Positions 56,437 through 64,000 of a stretch of DNA of 64,000 bases are shown here, piece by piece. The DNA is taken from positions 1 through 64,000 of the forward strand of contig NZ_FNIL01000008.1 of NCBI RefSeq assembly GCF_900103955.1, in the 5' to 3' direction. A program made the translations under genes and the position numbers. The stretch comes from Alkalicoccus daliensis (GTDB taxonomy: Bacteria > Bacillota > Bacilli > Bacillales > Salisediminibacteriaceae). The notes beneath the pieces were generated by a model. That model was given only the letters and a program-made list of their open reading frames with translations, was not told where the DNA came from and did not search any database. Position 1 is the first letter of the stretch. Each line of letters starts with the position of its first letter.

Positions 56437-56916
56437 TTAAAGAGCAAGGCTCTTACCTGCGCTTTTATTTAACTGCCAGTAGAGCATTTGGTTATCCTTT
56501 TTCATTTTTACCATGTTTAGTTTTTTTAGTACTTTTATGGATGGGATATTATCCTCCAGACATTCAGCTATTATTTTATGTACCGAATCAGCGTTAAATG
56601 CCCATTCAATAAGACAATTTAATGCCTCTGTTGCGTAACCCTTGTTTTGTTCTGCAGAGGTAATGCCATATCCTACTTCCAGCGAATTATCTTTATCAGG
56701 TTTCCCCTTAAACCCTATATCCCCAATGATATTATTTGTTTGTTTATCAATCACAAGCCAGACTCCCCAGCCTAAAGCAGATGCATCTTTTTTAACTTCC
56801 TCGAGATACATTTCAATGTGAGGTCCAAGCTCATATCCCTTCGTAGCATAGATTAATAATGTTTTGTCAGTACAAGGGGTAAGTATAAGCCTTTCAGTTT
56901 GCAGCGCTAAATTCAT
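56437..56916 (-). CDS. GNAT acetyltransferase, RimJ/RimL type
   Basis: 159-residue N-acetyltransferase: LQTERLILTP at the N terminus, GDIGFKGKPDKDNSLEVGYGI, the acetyl-CoA loop QNKGYATEAL, and NIPSIKVLKKLNMVK. Substrate unknown; family members acetylate ribosomal protein N termini or small amines. Good AAAGGAG ribosome binding site. More AT-rich than its right-hand neighbours. Confidence 0.88.
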   Translation of the reverse strand: MNLALQTERLILTPCTDKTLLIYATKGYELGPHIEMYLEEVKKDASALGWGVWLVIDKQTNNIIGDIGFKGKPDKDNSLEVGYGITSAEQNKGYATEALNCLIEWAFNADSVHKIIAECLEDNIPSIKVLKKLNMVKMKKDNQMLYWQLNKSAGKSLAL

Positions 56917-57507
56917 TTTCTTTCTCCTTTTTATTTTTCAATTTTACTAACATTTCTTACGAGGAGGGAACTGCCCAGCTTGGCTGATCGGATCCTCTTT
57001 AAATCTTATACAGCCGAACATTTTAAGTATACTATAATTTACTAAATTTAGGATTTGTTTTCCTTGAATAATATAGTTTTATTTCTAATAAATTCCAAGA
57101 TTATTCTGGATAATACAATTGTTTATTTAGTCCAGAATGCAAAAATTCTACAGGAGCTCTTTTGCGCCACAGTATATTTATAAAACGAAAGAGCAAAAAA
57201 TGATATTAAGTTATAAAAGAAGGAGCAGGTGGCATTTTCACAGATTTATGTCACTGATTGACCAATTTTTTAAAGTACAGCAAAAAAACCGTCCGCTGTA
57301 AGAGAGAACGAAAGCATTTATCCAGGAGCAGTGCCGGCAGATATAATAATCTTCAGCTTGAACTCAACTTGCGCACGAGAGTTATGAGAAGGCCTGAAAA
57401 GAAATACTTTCCTTGGTTGTTAACACTCTGTTCATATTGCTGTGTAAAAATAATAACTGTTGCAGTATGCTGAAGGCAGAATGTAATTGAAAGAGGAGCT
57501 GTGAGTG
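56917..57507. other. Intergenic region, nothing firm
   Basis: 590-bp region between two divergent genes. It should hold promoters for both. No ORF with a ribosome binding site, hairpin with T-run or known motif is convincing. Confidence 0.4.
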
Positions 57508-58212
57508 ATGAAACTTCCCGTGAAGATACTGATAATTGAAGATGACCCGAATATTTCTGACCTGATTTCTATGTATGTCAAAAAAATGAATTTTGAGCCG
57601 CTTATTGCAGTCGATGGTGGTGCAGGTCTGGAAATGTATTATGACATGTCCCCGCATTGTATAATCCTGGATCTGATGCTTCCGGAAATTGACGGCTGGG
57701 AAGTCTGCAGAATGATTCGTCTCGATGATAGGCATATTCCTATTCTCATGCTCACAGGAAAAGGAGAAAGCTACGATATTGTAAAAGGACTGGAAATAGG
57801 AGCAGATGATTATATGGTTAAACCATTTGATCCAAATGAACTCAGTGCAAGAATAAAAGCCATGTTAAGAAGGGCAGGGATAACGGACAATCAGCAGGAG
57901 GAACTTGTTTTTTCGAATATGGAGATTAATAAGCGTGATTTCAGGCTCCGGGTGAATGGCACAAACGTAGAAACAGCACCACGGGAGATGGAATTGCTCT
58001 ACTATTTTGCTGTACATCGAAATCAGGTGCTCTCCCGGCGGCAGCTTCTCGACAATGTATGGGGGTTTGAATTTGAGGGAGATCCCCGTACGATCGATGT
58101 ACATATAAAGCGCGTACGGGATAAGCTTCATCGTCATCAGGCATCATGGTCCATTACAACGATCCGGGGAATCGGTTACAGATTTGAGGAAATACATCAT
58201 GATAAAAACTAA
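57508..58212 (+). CDS. OmpR-family response regulator
   Basis: 234-residue DNA-binding response regulator. Receiver domain with the acidic pair in IIEDDPN, phospho-acceptor D55 in CIILDLMLPEIDG, the switch Thr in LMLTGKGE, and Lys in DDYMVKPFD. OmpR winged helix (about 135-230) with RQLLDNVWGFEFEGDPRTID. Partner of the kinase encoded next, which overlaps it by 14 bases; together they probably control the MMPL exporter downstream. ATG 57508 follows AGAGGAG. Confidence 0.93.
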   Translation: MKLPVKILIIEDDPNISDLISMYVKKMNFEPLIAVDGGAGLEMYYDMSPHCIILDLMLPEIDGWEVCRMIRLDDRHIPILMLTGKGESYDIVKGLEIGADDYMVKPFDPNELSARIKAMLRRAGITDNQQEELVFSNMEINKRDFRLRVNGTNVETAPREMELLYYFAVHRNQVLSRRQLLDNVWGFEFEGDPRTIDVHIKRVRDKLHRHQASWSITTIRGIGYRFEEIHHDKN

Positions 58213-59587
58213 AACACTTTTCACAAAACTTTTCCTCAGTTACTCAATGATTATTTTTCTATCTTTCACCTTGTTTGGACTTGTGTTCATCTACATTTTT
58301 CATTTGAATCTTTACGATGATTATGAGGAATTGTATGACTTTCATTACGAACGGCTGCAGGAACAGATTGCTCAAAGTGCAGAGGAAGGCTGGTCGGATG
58401 AGGAGACAGCGGACCTCATACAGCCGTCACTGCACCACCGGAATTACAATATATTCATCTACGATAATACAGGGGAATTGTTCATTCAGCCGGAAGGCGA
58501 CGCTGAATATGAACCGGACCAGGAAATCATTCTCACTGCTTCTGATGAATTCGTTTCTGAAGGAGCTACTATGAATGGGAATTTAAGTTATATTATTGCA
58601 GATTCCTTCTCAGTGCCTGGTAATGAAGAGACATATGTGGCTGTTATGGTGTTCCATGATCTTAATCATCAATATCAACAGATGGCACTCATGGTGCTGA
58701 TTCCTTTCATTATTACAATCGCTTTTTCCGGAGGAATTATTTATTTCATATCACAAAAAATTACAGCCCCTCTCCGGCATATGAATGAGGCAGCACTCCA
58801 GCTTGCAACCGGTGATTTTTCCCGCAGAGTAACGGTCTCTTCCCGAGATGAAATCGGACAGCTGGGAGACACGTTTAATTATATGGCGGAAGAATTGAAC
58901 AGTCTTGAAAAAATGCGCAAGGAATTCATTGCAAATGTTTCCCATGATCTGCGATCGCCGCTTACTTCAATGAAAGGATTTATTGTCGCGCTGCTCGACG
59001 GCACCATCCCGGAAAATAAACGGGACCATTATTATCTCCTGATGAAAGAAGAGACAGAACGAGTGATTCAGCTTGTAAATGACACGCTCGATATGAGCCG
59101 GCTGGAAGCAGGACAGATAGAAATTGCGCCGGCCCCATACAACTTAACGAGACAGCTGCAGCGTATCGCTGTGCTCCTCGAACCGCAGCTGGAGAGAAAA
59201 GGTGTGGGAATTCAGCTGGAGCCTGAAGATACAGACCTATTCGTGGTGGCTGATAAAGATAGAATCGAACAGGCACTCGTAAACCTGTTGCATAACGCAC
59301 TGCAGTTTTCCCTAAATGGGGAAACAATCCGTATCCAGCTTGAAACAACAGGAGATATGCTGGCAGTGCATGTCCAGGATGAAGGAAAAGGTATTCCGGA
59401 AGCACAGCTGAAGCACATTTGGGAACGATTTTATAAAGGGGAGAAGTCCCGGACGGGAAAGGGCGGCACCGGCATCGGCCTCTCTATCGTAAAATCGATA
59501 ATGGAGCTGCATAAAACGGAAATCACTGTAAAAAGCAAGCTTGGCCAAGGAACAGTCTTTACGTTTCAGCTGCCACTGAAAAAATAA
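58199..59587 (+). CDS. Sensor histidine kinase
   Basis: 462-residue membrane kinase. TM1 (about 12-34), an acidic outside domain (about 35-160), TM2 (about 167-190), HAMP (QKITAPLRHMNEAALQLATG), HisKA with the phosphorylated His249 in NVSHDLRSPLTSMKG, and HATPase with NLLHNALQFS, DEGKGIP and GGTGIGLSIVK. The Asp after the catalytic His is normal (HDLRSP). The outside domain would sense an envelope or drug signal (inference). ATG 58199 follows TGAGGAAA by nine bases. Confidence 0.92.
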   Translation: MIKTKTLFTKLFLSYSMIIFLSFTLFGLVFIYIFHLNLYDDYEELYDFHYERLQEQIAQSAEEGWSDEETADLIQPSLHHRNYNIFIYDNTGELFIQPEGDAEYEPDQEIILTASDEFVSEGATMNGNLSYIIADSFSVPGNEETYVAVMVFHDLNHQYQQMALMVLIPFIITIAFSGGIIYFISQKITAPLRHMNEAALQLATGDFSRRVTVSSRDEIGQLGDTFNYMAEELNSLEKMRKEFIANVSHDLRSPLTSMKGFIVALLDGTIPENKRDHYYLLMKEETERVIQLVNDTLDMSRLEAGQIEIAPAPYNLTRQLQRIAVLLEPQLERKGVGIQLEPEDTDLFVVADKDRIEQALVNLLHNALQFSLNGETIRIQLETTGDMLAVHVQDEGKGIPEAQLKHIWERFYKGEKSRTGKGGTGIGLSIVKSIMELHKTEITVKSKLGQGTVFTFQLPLKK

Positions 59588-59642
59588 CGTCCTGCAGCGG
59601 AGTTCATTCAATTATACGCAGTAATATATTATAAGGAGAGAA

Positions 59643-61832
59643 ATGATGAAGTTCTTATTGAGGCTTACCTCCAGCAGAAAAGCAGTATGGATAACAATTC
59701 TTCTATGGGTGTTTGCCGCCGGCGCCTTAAGCATTGCCCCTTCCGCAAATGATCATACGATAAATACAGGGGAAAATGATCTGCCTGTACAGGCAGATGC
59801 TGTGATTGCTGAAGAAAAAATACAGGAATATTTCCCGGAGGATGATGGGCAGCTGGCCCTCCTCGTCTTTACACAGGAAACAGAATGGAACAATGGATCA
59901 GGATGGGAAAATATTGCAGTGATCACCGAATGGATTGCCGATGATTTTCCTTTAGATACAATTGATGAAGCAGTGCCGTTCCATGAATTTCCAGAGGGGG
60001 CTCGTTCAGCGTTCCGATCTGAAGACGGCACTACGATGGTGCTTCCGGTTGTTTTAGAAAGCGGCCTGGCAATGGAAGAAATAAATGATACAGTAATGGA
60101 AATTATGCAGCAGGGTGAGGAAACTCTGGAACAGGGAGAGCTGTATGTTACCGGTCCTGCAGGGATAGCTTCCGATACAATTGCTATTTTTTCTAATGCA
60201 GATCTGACACTTCTTTTTTCTACGATCGGTCTCGTACTTTTACTTCTGATCATTATTTACCGATCACCACTGCTTGCATTTATTCCGTTGGCAGCGGCGG
60301 GTATTGTATATCAAATAACTGACCGCGTCCTCGGGATGTTTGCAGCAAACGAAATTTTTACGATTGAAACACAGTCGCTGTCGATTGTGATGATTCTGCT
60401 GCTAGGTGCTACCACAGATTACAGCCTGTTTATCTTTTCCCGTTTCAGGGAGGAACTCCGGCTGCAGAAAAATAAGTTTGTTTCCATGACCAAAGCCGTG
60501 GACGGCGTAGCAAAACCAATATTCTTCAGTGGAGGTACGGTGTTTGCTGCCATGCTTGTCTTATTACTGGCACAGTATGGACCTTACAATAATTTCGCAT
60601 ATACTTTTGCTGTTACTATCGCTGTAGTGCTGCTTGCTGGACTGACACTTATCCCTGCCCTTTTTACAGCAGTTGGGCGGAGGGCATTCTGGCCGATGAT
60701 TCCCAAAGTAGGTGAGAAAACACTGGAGAAGAACCGGTTCTGGGGCGGTATAGGCAGTCTCGTAACGAAGCGCCCGATACTTACCGGCAGTCTGGTACTT
60801 ATTTTTCTCGTGATCAACGCGTCAAATGTACCCACAATTCAACAATCATTTAACCTCATTAATTCTTTTCCGGAAGAAATGCAGAGCCGCGTCGGTTTTG
60901 AGGTAATGGAAGAAAGCTATCCGGCGGGGGACCTGGCACCGGTGACTGTGATATTAGAAAGTGAAGATGGTTTTGATTTACATGAAGCAGAGTGGGAGTA
61001 TATAGCAAAACTTGAACAACTTCTCCGTGCTGATGACGGAGTCTATGAAGTGACATTTCTTTCGTTGGAGGAAATAGAAGAAAATAACAATCTGGATGCA
61101 ACCGGGCACGCACTGAGCGGGCAATTGATCATGGCGCAGCATCCGTATGATCATGCTTCCCTTGATACAGTAGAACGGCTGAATCAGCAGCGGCAAGAAC
61201 TTCTTGCAGAGAGCGGCCTTCCTCCGGAAGAATTCAGTTTATTCCTGGCAGGAGAATCGGCAAAGCAGGCAGATGTCCGTGCACTAAACGAGAGAGATAC
61301 GCTCGTCGTTGCAATGACAGTGACCCTTGTGATTACGCTCATGCTGTTCTGGCAGACACGCTCGCTCATAGCACCGCTGTATATGATGGCTACGATTCTT
61401 CTTTCCTACTTGTCTGCACTGGGTCTAAGCTGGTTTATTTTCCACAACTTGTTTGGTTTTGAGGCAATGAGCTACCGGATCCCACTTTATGCATTTGTAT
61501 TTCTCGTAGCTCTTGGAGTTGACTATAATATTATGCTGATTTCCCGTATACGAGAGGAAGCAAAATACTACAGCACCAACTTTGCCGTGAAACGCGGGGT
61601 CGCACTGACCGGCGGAGTTATTTCCTCTGCAGGACTTATACTGGCCGCAACTTTCGGGGTGCTGATGACACAGCCGCTGATGGAATTATATATGTTCGGT
61701 TTTATCGTAGGTCTGGGCATTCTGCTGGATGCATTCCTCGTCCGGGGAATACTCGTACCAGCGATTGTAACGGTTCTTGGAAAATGGAACTGGTGGCCCG
61801 TCCATGAAAAAAACTTTGAAGAAAGGAAGTAG
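59643..61832 (+). CDS. MMPL/RND-family exporter (YdfJ type)
   Basis: 729-residue membrane protein with 11-12 hydrophobic helices in two repeats and two large outside loops (about 35-185 and 395-540). GATTDYSLFIFSRFREE in the first half and GVDYNIMLISRIREE in the second are the MMPL proton-relay helices (D-Y pairs). MMPL proteins export lipids, siderophores or drugs; B. subtilis YdfJ is likewise encoded beside a two-component system, though not an OmpR type. A TTG/GTG start is not needed: AAGGAGAG precedes ATG 59643. Confidence 0.9.
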   Translation: MMKFLLRLTSSRKAVWITILLWVFAAGALSIAPSANDHTINTGENDLPVQADAVIAEEKIQEYFPEDDGQLALLVFTQETEWNNGSGWENIAVITEWIADDFPLDTIDEAVPFHEFPEGARSAFRSEDGTTMVLPVVLESGLAMEEINDTVMEIMQQGEETLEQGELYVTGPAGIASDTIAIFSNADLTLLFSTIGLVLLLLIIIYRSPLLAFIPLAAAGIVYQITDRVLGMFAANEIFTIETQSLSIVMILLLGATTDYSLFIFSRFREELRLQKNKFVSMTKAVDGVAKPIFFSGGTVFAAMLVLLLAQYGPYNNFAYTFAVTIAVVLLAGLTLIPALFTAVGRRAFWPMIPKVGEKTLEKNRFWGGIGSLVTKRPILTGSLVLIFLVINASNVPTIQQSFNLINSFPEEMQSRVGFEVMEESYPAGDLAPVTVILESEDGFDLHEAEWEYIAKLEQLLRADDGVYEVTFLSLEEIEENNNLDATGHALSGQLIMAQHPYDHASLDTVERLNQQRQELLAESGLPPEEFSLFLAGESAKQADVRALNERDTLVVAMTVTLVITLMLFWQTRSLIAPLYMMATILLSYLSALGLSWFIFHNLFGFEAMSYRIPLYAFVFLVALGVDYNIMLISRIREEAKYYSTNFAVKRGVALTGGVISSAGLILAATFGVLMTQPLMELYMFGFIVGLGILLDAFLVRGILVPAIVTVLGKWNWWPVHEKNFEERK

Positions 61833-61837
61833 AGAAA

Positions 61838-62296
61838 ATGTATTCTTTATCTTATATTATTCATATTATCGGGGTGGCATTATGGCTGGGATCCTTTACT
61901 GCCTTCGGGTTCCTGCTTCAATCACTCGTCCGGGAAGACGAACCGATGAAAAATTACCGCAGTGTTATTAATAAAATCAGAATATGGATTAATTACGGGG
62001 TGCTGCCGGGAGCGGTGGTAGTGATGCTGACGGGAGTGTATATGATCCTGCAGCTCAACCGGGAGACACTGCCGTTCTACATGATCTTTATGGAGCAGGC
62101 AGGCTCCATGATTGTGCTGCTGACGGTGGTGATGCTTTCTGTGTACAGCCGCAGATTGAAGAAGAAACTGGAGGGAGAAACGCTGAAAAAAGATAAAACG
62201 CTGGAAGCATTAAGTCTGGCGCATACCAATTATATGTTCAGTTCTGCTGCACTCGTTTTGCTTGTTATCATTGTAGTAGGGATGAGAATAAATTAA
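61838..62296 (+). CDS. Four-helix membrane protein (DUF2269/CopD-like)
   Basis: 152-residue protein with four membrane helices: YIIHIIGVALWLGSFTAFGFL with a His in TM1, VLPGAVVVMLTGVYMIL, IVLLTVVMLSVY, and SAALVLLVIIVV at the end. The layout (His in TM1, G-Y in TM2) resembles DUF2269 and CopD-like proteins that may bind heme. Five bases after the MMPL gene, so part of that operon. Role unknown, possibly accessory to export. Confidence 0.75.
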   Translation: MYSLSYIIHIIGVALWLGSFTAFGFLLQSLVREDEPMKNYRSVINKIRIWINYGVLPGAVVVMLTGVYMILQLNRETLPFYMIFMEQAGSMIVLLTVVMLSVYSRRLKKKLEGETLKKDKTLEALSLAHTNYMFSSAALVLLVIIVVGMRIN

Positions 62297-62298
62297 TG

Positions 62299-62335
62299 AA
62301 AGTGCGTGTTCCAGTCAGGGACACGCACTTTGACT
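62299..62335 (+). terminator. Hairpin terminator of the two-component/MMPL operon
   Basis: AAAGTGCGTGT pairs with ACACGCACTTT; the tail TTTGACTTTT is an imperfect T-run. Confidence 0.75.
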
Positions 62336-62543
62336 TTTAACGGATATTGATCTGTGAAAAGCATAGATAAAAGAGGATTTGTATCCTCCGTAAACTACAT
62401 GGTGCGTAAGGAACCGACAAAAAATTTCTGTTTTTCTTAAAAACGAAAACTGTATACTTATGACTCTGCAAAGGAGAAAATTGAAAATCCAAACGGCCCA
62501 TGTCCTTCACAAGGTTAATAAAAAGATAGGTGCATCTGCTGTT

Positions 62544-63596
62544 TTACGCTTTGGAACGATAGTTTAAATTATGCTGTTTTAACGTCTTGTCTTTACCGAA
62601 CAGAAAATGTTTTTCCATATCCGGTGAATAGCGGGAGTTGATCGTTTCCAGACCGCAGGCTTCTGCCACTGCACGTATCATGGCAGGGGAGGCACCGCAG
62701 CACAATCCGATGTAATTGATCCCGATATCCTTTGCTTCCTTCGCCCATTCTGCCAGCTCGTACCGATTATGGGAAAGCGGCTCGAGCGCCGTCGGGAAAG
62801 TGGTTTCTGTCGGCAGGTGACAGCTGCATCCGCCATCGGGCAGATTGAAGAATGTCGGATGTTCTTCCGTCGTCCGGTAAGGAACGGGGAGGCCTCCTGT
62901 ATAGCCGGTTACCTGTTTACGTATTTTTTCTAAATACGGCTGCATCGTATCCGGTCCGCGGAAGCAGTTCATCCCTACGACCAGTGCCCCTTTTTCGGAA
63001 AGCACCTGGCAGGAATCTTCTACGGTATACCCGTCCCGCAGGATGTTTTCGCCCATCAGTCCCAGCAGAATCACCGCGGGCAGTCCCTGCTTCTGGATTT
63101 CTTCGAGGGCGATGACTGCTTCCTCGTGGTAGTAAAACGTCTCCGCATGTATATAATCCACACCCTCTTCTTTACACCAGCCGATCATCTCCGCGAACAT
63201 AGCGCGGACTTTTTCTTTCGATTCCGGGTCCTCCGGATCGAAAATATTCGTATTGGAAATATTCCCGGCAACGAGTGCTTCTTCCGTGGGGTGTTCTTTT
63301 GCCACTTCTTTCGCCAGGCGGATGGCACTTCTGTTCAGCGGTTCGAGCAGCTCTTCCTTGCCGATGATGCGCATTTTTTCTCTGTGGGCATTGTAGGTGA
63401 AAGCGAGCACCACATCAGATCCTGCCTTCATAAAATCACGGTAGGTTTCCTTCAGCGCGTCCGGATTCTCCAGTGCCACTTCCGGCACAAACGAGCCCGC
63501 CTGCAAATAGCCTCTGCGTTCCAGTTCAAATAAAAATCCTTCTCCGGCAATGACCGTTCCTTCTTGCAGTCGTTGTTCCAAGCTTCGTTTTGTCAT
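62544..63596 (-). CDS. Homocysteine S-methyltransferase (BHMT-like)
   Basis: 350-residue zinc-dependent methyltransferase that makes methionine from homocysteine and a methyl donor (betaine, S-methylmethionine or similar). GEGFLFELERRGYL at the N terminus, DVVLAFTYNAHREKM, the first zinc Cys in VVGMNCFRG, and the Cys pair in YIGLCCGASP. The extra HPTFFNLPDGGCSCHLP segment near residue 255 is a variation of the BHMT family. It is preceded by a SAM-I riboswitch, which ties it to methionine synthesis. Good ribosome binding site AAGGGGAG. Confidence 0.9.
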   Translation of the reverse strand: MTKRSLEQRLQEGTVIAGEGFLFELERRGYLQAGSFVPEVALENPDALKETYRDFMKAGSDVVLAFTYNAHREKMRIIGKEELLEPLNRSAIRLAKEVAKEHPTEEALVAGNISNTNIFDPEDPESKEKVRAMFAEMIGWCKEEGVDYIHAETFYYHEEAVIALEEIQKQGLPAVILLGLMGENILRDGYTVEDSCQVLSEKGALVVGMNCFRGPDTMQPYLEKIRKQVTGYTGGLPVPYRTTEEHPTFFNLPDGGCSCHLPTETTFPTALEPLSHNRYELAEWAKEAKDIGINYIGLCCGASPAMIRAVAEACGLETINSRYSPDMEKHFLFGKDKTLKQHNLNYRSKA

Positions 63597-63643
63597 GTTA
63601 TTCTCCCCTTTTACCTATTATCTTGCTCCCGCCATTGTCTTAT

Positions 63644-63683
63644 GAAAAAACAAACCCTCTTCTTAATCAAAAGAAGAGGGTTT
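63644..63683 (-). terminator. Regulatory terminator of the SAM-I riboswitch
   Basis: AAACCCTCTTCTT and AAGAAGAGGGTTT form a perfect 13-bp stem; on the minus strand TTTGTTTTTT follows. It lies between the riboswitch and the methyltransferase gene, so it is the expression platform: high SAM ends transcription here. Confidence 0.88.
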
Positions 63684-63702
63684 GGCGAATGACGACAAAT
63701 TG

Positions 63703-63812
63703 CTCTTCTTATCTTCAAGCCTGCTGCTTCTGGAATTAGCACAGTACTATTACTAGTCTGCTGCTGAAGTGTCAAAGGGCCAGTCCCTCCACTTCTCTGG
63801 ATAAGAAAAAAT
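63703..63812 (-). promoter_or_regulatory. SAM-I (S-box) riboswitch aptamer
   Basis: On the minus strand the conserved S-box parts appear in order: TTCTTATCC (5' side of P1), GAGAAGTGGAGGGACTGGCCC, TTTGACACTTCAGCAGC, GTGCTAATTCC, and GATAAGAAG (3' side of P1). The 3' end of P1 overlaps sequence that can pair with the terminator arm, giving the usual SAM-dependent switch. Confidence 0.93.
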
Positions 63813-63834
63813 GCATATTTAATTGGTGATTATC

Positions 63835-63863
63835 AGAATACAGCTGCAATTGGGAAAAGTCAA
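63835..63863 (-). promoter_or_regulatory. Promoter of the riboswitch-methyltransferase transcript
   Basis: On the minus strand TTGACT (63863-63858) and TATTCT (63840-63835) are 17 bp apart, about 25 bp before the riboswitch. Confidence 0.6.
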
Positions 63864-64000
63864 CCATCTAAAAACCATTTCAAAATTTCAGGACTTTTTC
63901 ACAAGCAGTTATAGGAAGAAGAGAAGATACTGACAGATCTCAAAGACAGACAGCTTCGACCCGTTTTAAAAAGTCCGCAGCAGGCAGCTGTGATATGCTG

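Overview
The window is chromosomal DNA of a low-to-moderate GC Bacillaceae (Firmicutes). Evidence: a Bacillus-type 5S rRNA at the left edge, strong GGAGG ribosome binding sites, B. subtilis-like gene order, a CIRCE-controlled groESL operon with a TTG-started groES, and a SAM-I riboswitch. Many secreted proteins are very acidic, which fits a salt- or alkali-adapted relative such as Alkalicoccus or Salsuginibacillus; that genus guess is inference only.

Core segment 1 (1-9.3 kb): 5S rRNA end, a trans-sulfuration PLP enzyme, thiL-tsaE-tsaB-rimI-tsaD (tightly overlapping), a cluster of DnaA boxes between the convergent tsaD and ydiF-type ABC-F genes, then moaC and rex. In B. subtilis this block continues tatAY-tatCY-ydiK-ydiL-groES-groEL. 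Here about 12.6 kb of other genes separates rex from ydiK, and tatAY/tatCY are absent from that spot. The insert holds an MFS exporter, a GntR/LacI-type regulator with an ABC sugar importer, a GH38 alpha-mannosidase and a ROK kinase (a mannoside utilisation operon), and a chemoreceptor. Core order resumes with ydiK-ydiL-groES-groEL (21.9-25.1 kb).

Accessory segment (25.2-39 kb): a decayed MNT/HEPN toxin-antitoxin pair, a NERD-HRDC protein, DUF1643, Dabb and RDD proteins. These sit between the real groEL 3' end and a second, decayed copy of the groEL 3' end plus its terminator (29041-29372), which looks like the scar of an integration or duplication. Then come a chemoreceptor, a secreted GH43 arabinanase, a nitrosative-stress/anaerobic group (Ric, radical SAM-SPASM, Crp/Fnr regulator), and a decayed second copy of the NERD gene (38.66-39.03 kb).

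The main discovery is a bacterial microcompartment (BMC) locus at 39.2-54.9 kb. A ribose-type ABC importer, an MtnK-like sugar kinase, an MtnA-like sugar-1-phosphate isomerase and a class II (fuculose-type) aldolase are joined to a CoA-acylating aldehyde dehydrogenase, PduL, five BMC-H shell proteins and one BMC-P pentamer. The aldolase, dehydrogenase and PduL each carry an encapsulation-peptide-like helix; the kinase and isomerase do not. I read this as a metabolosome for 5-deoxyribose or 5-methylthioribose (the by-products of SAM use). The sugar would be imported, phosphorylated and isomerised in the cytosol, then cleaved inside the shell to DHAP plus acetaldehyde (or methylthioacetaldehyde), which becomes acyl-CoA and acyl-phosphate. 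A divergent DeoR regulator and a 16-base sequence shared by the two promoters suggest joint control, and a cre-like site suggests catabolite repression. A flavin disulfide reductase and a two-subunit CoA-transferase-like protein follow.

Right end (55-64 kb): a PadR/DUF1048 pair, a GNAT acetyltransferase, an OmpR-type two-component system with an MMPL exporter and a DUF2269-like membrane protein, and a homocysteine S-methyltransferase preceded on the minus strand by a SAM-I riboswitch with its terminator.
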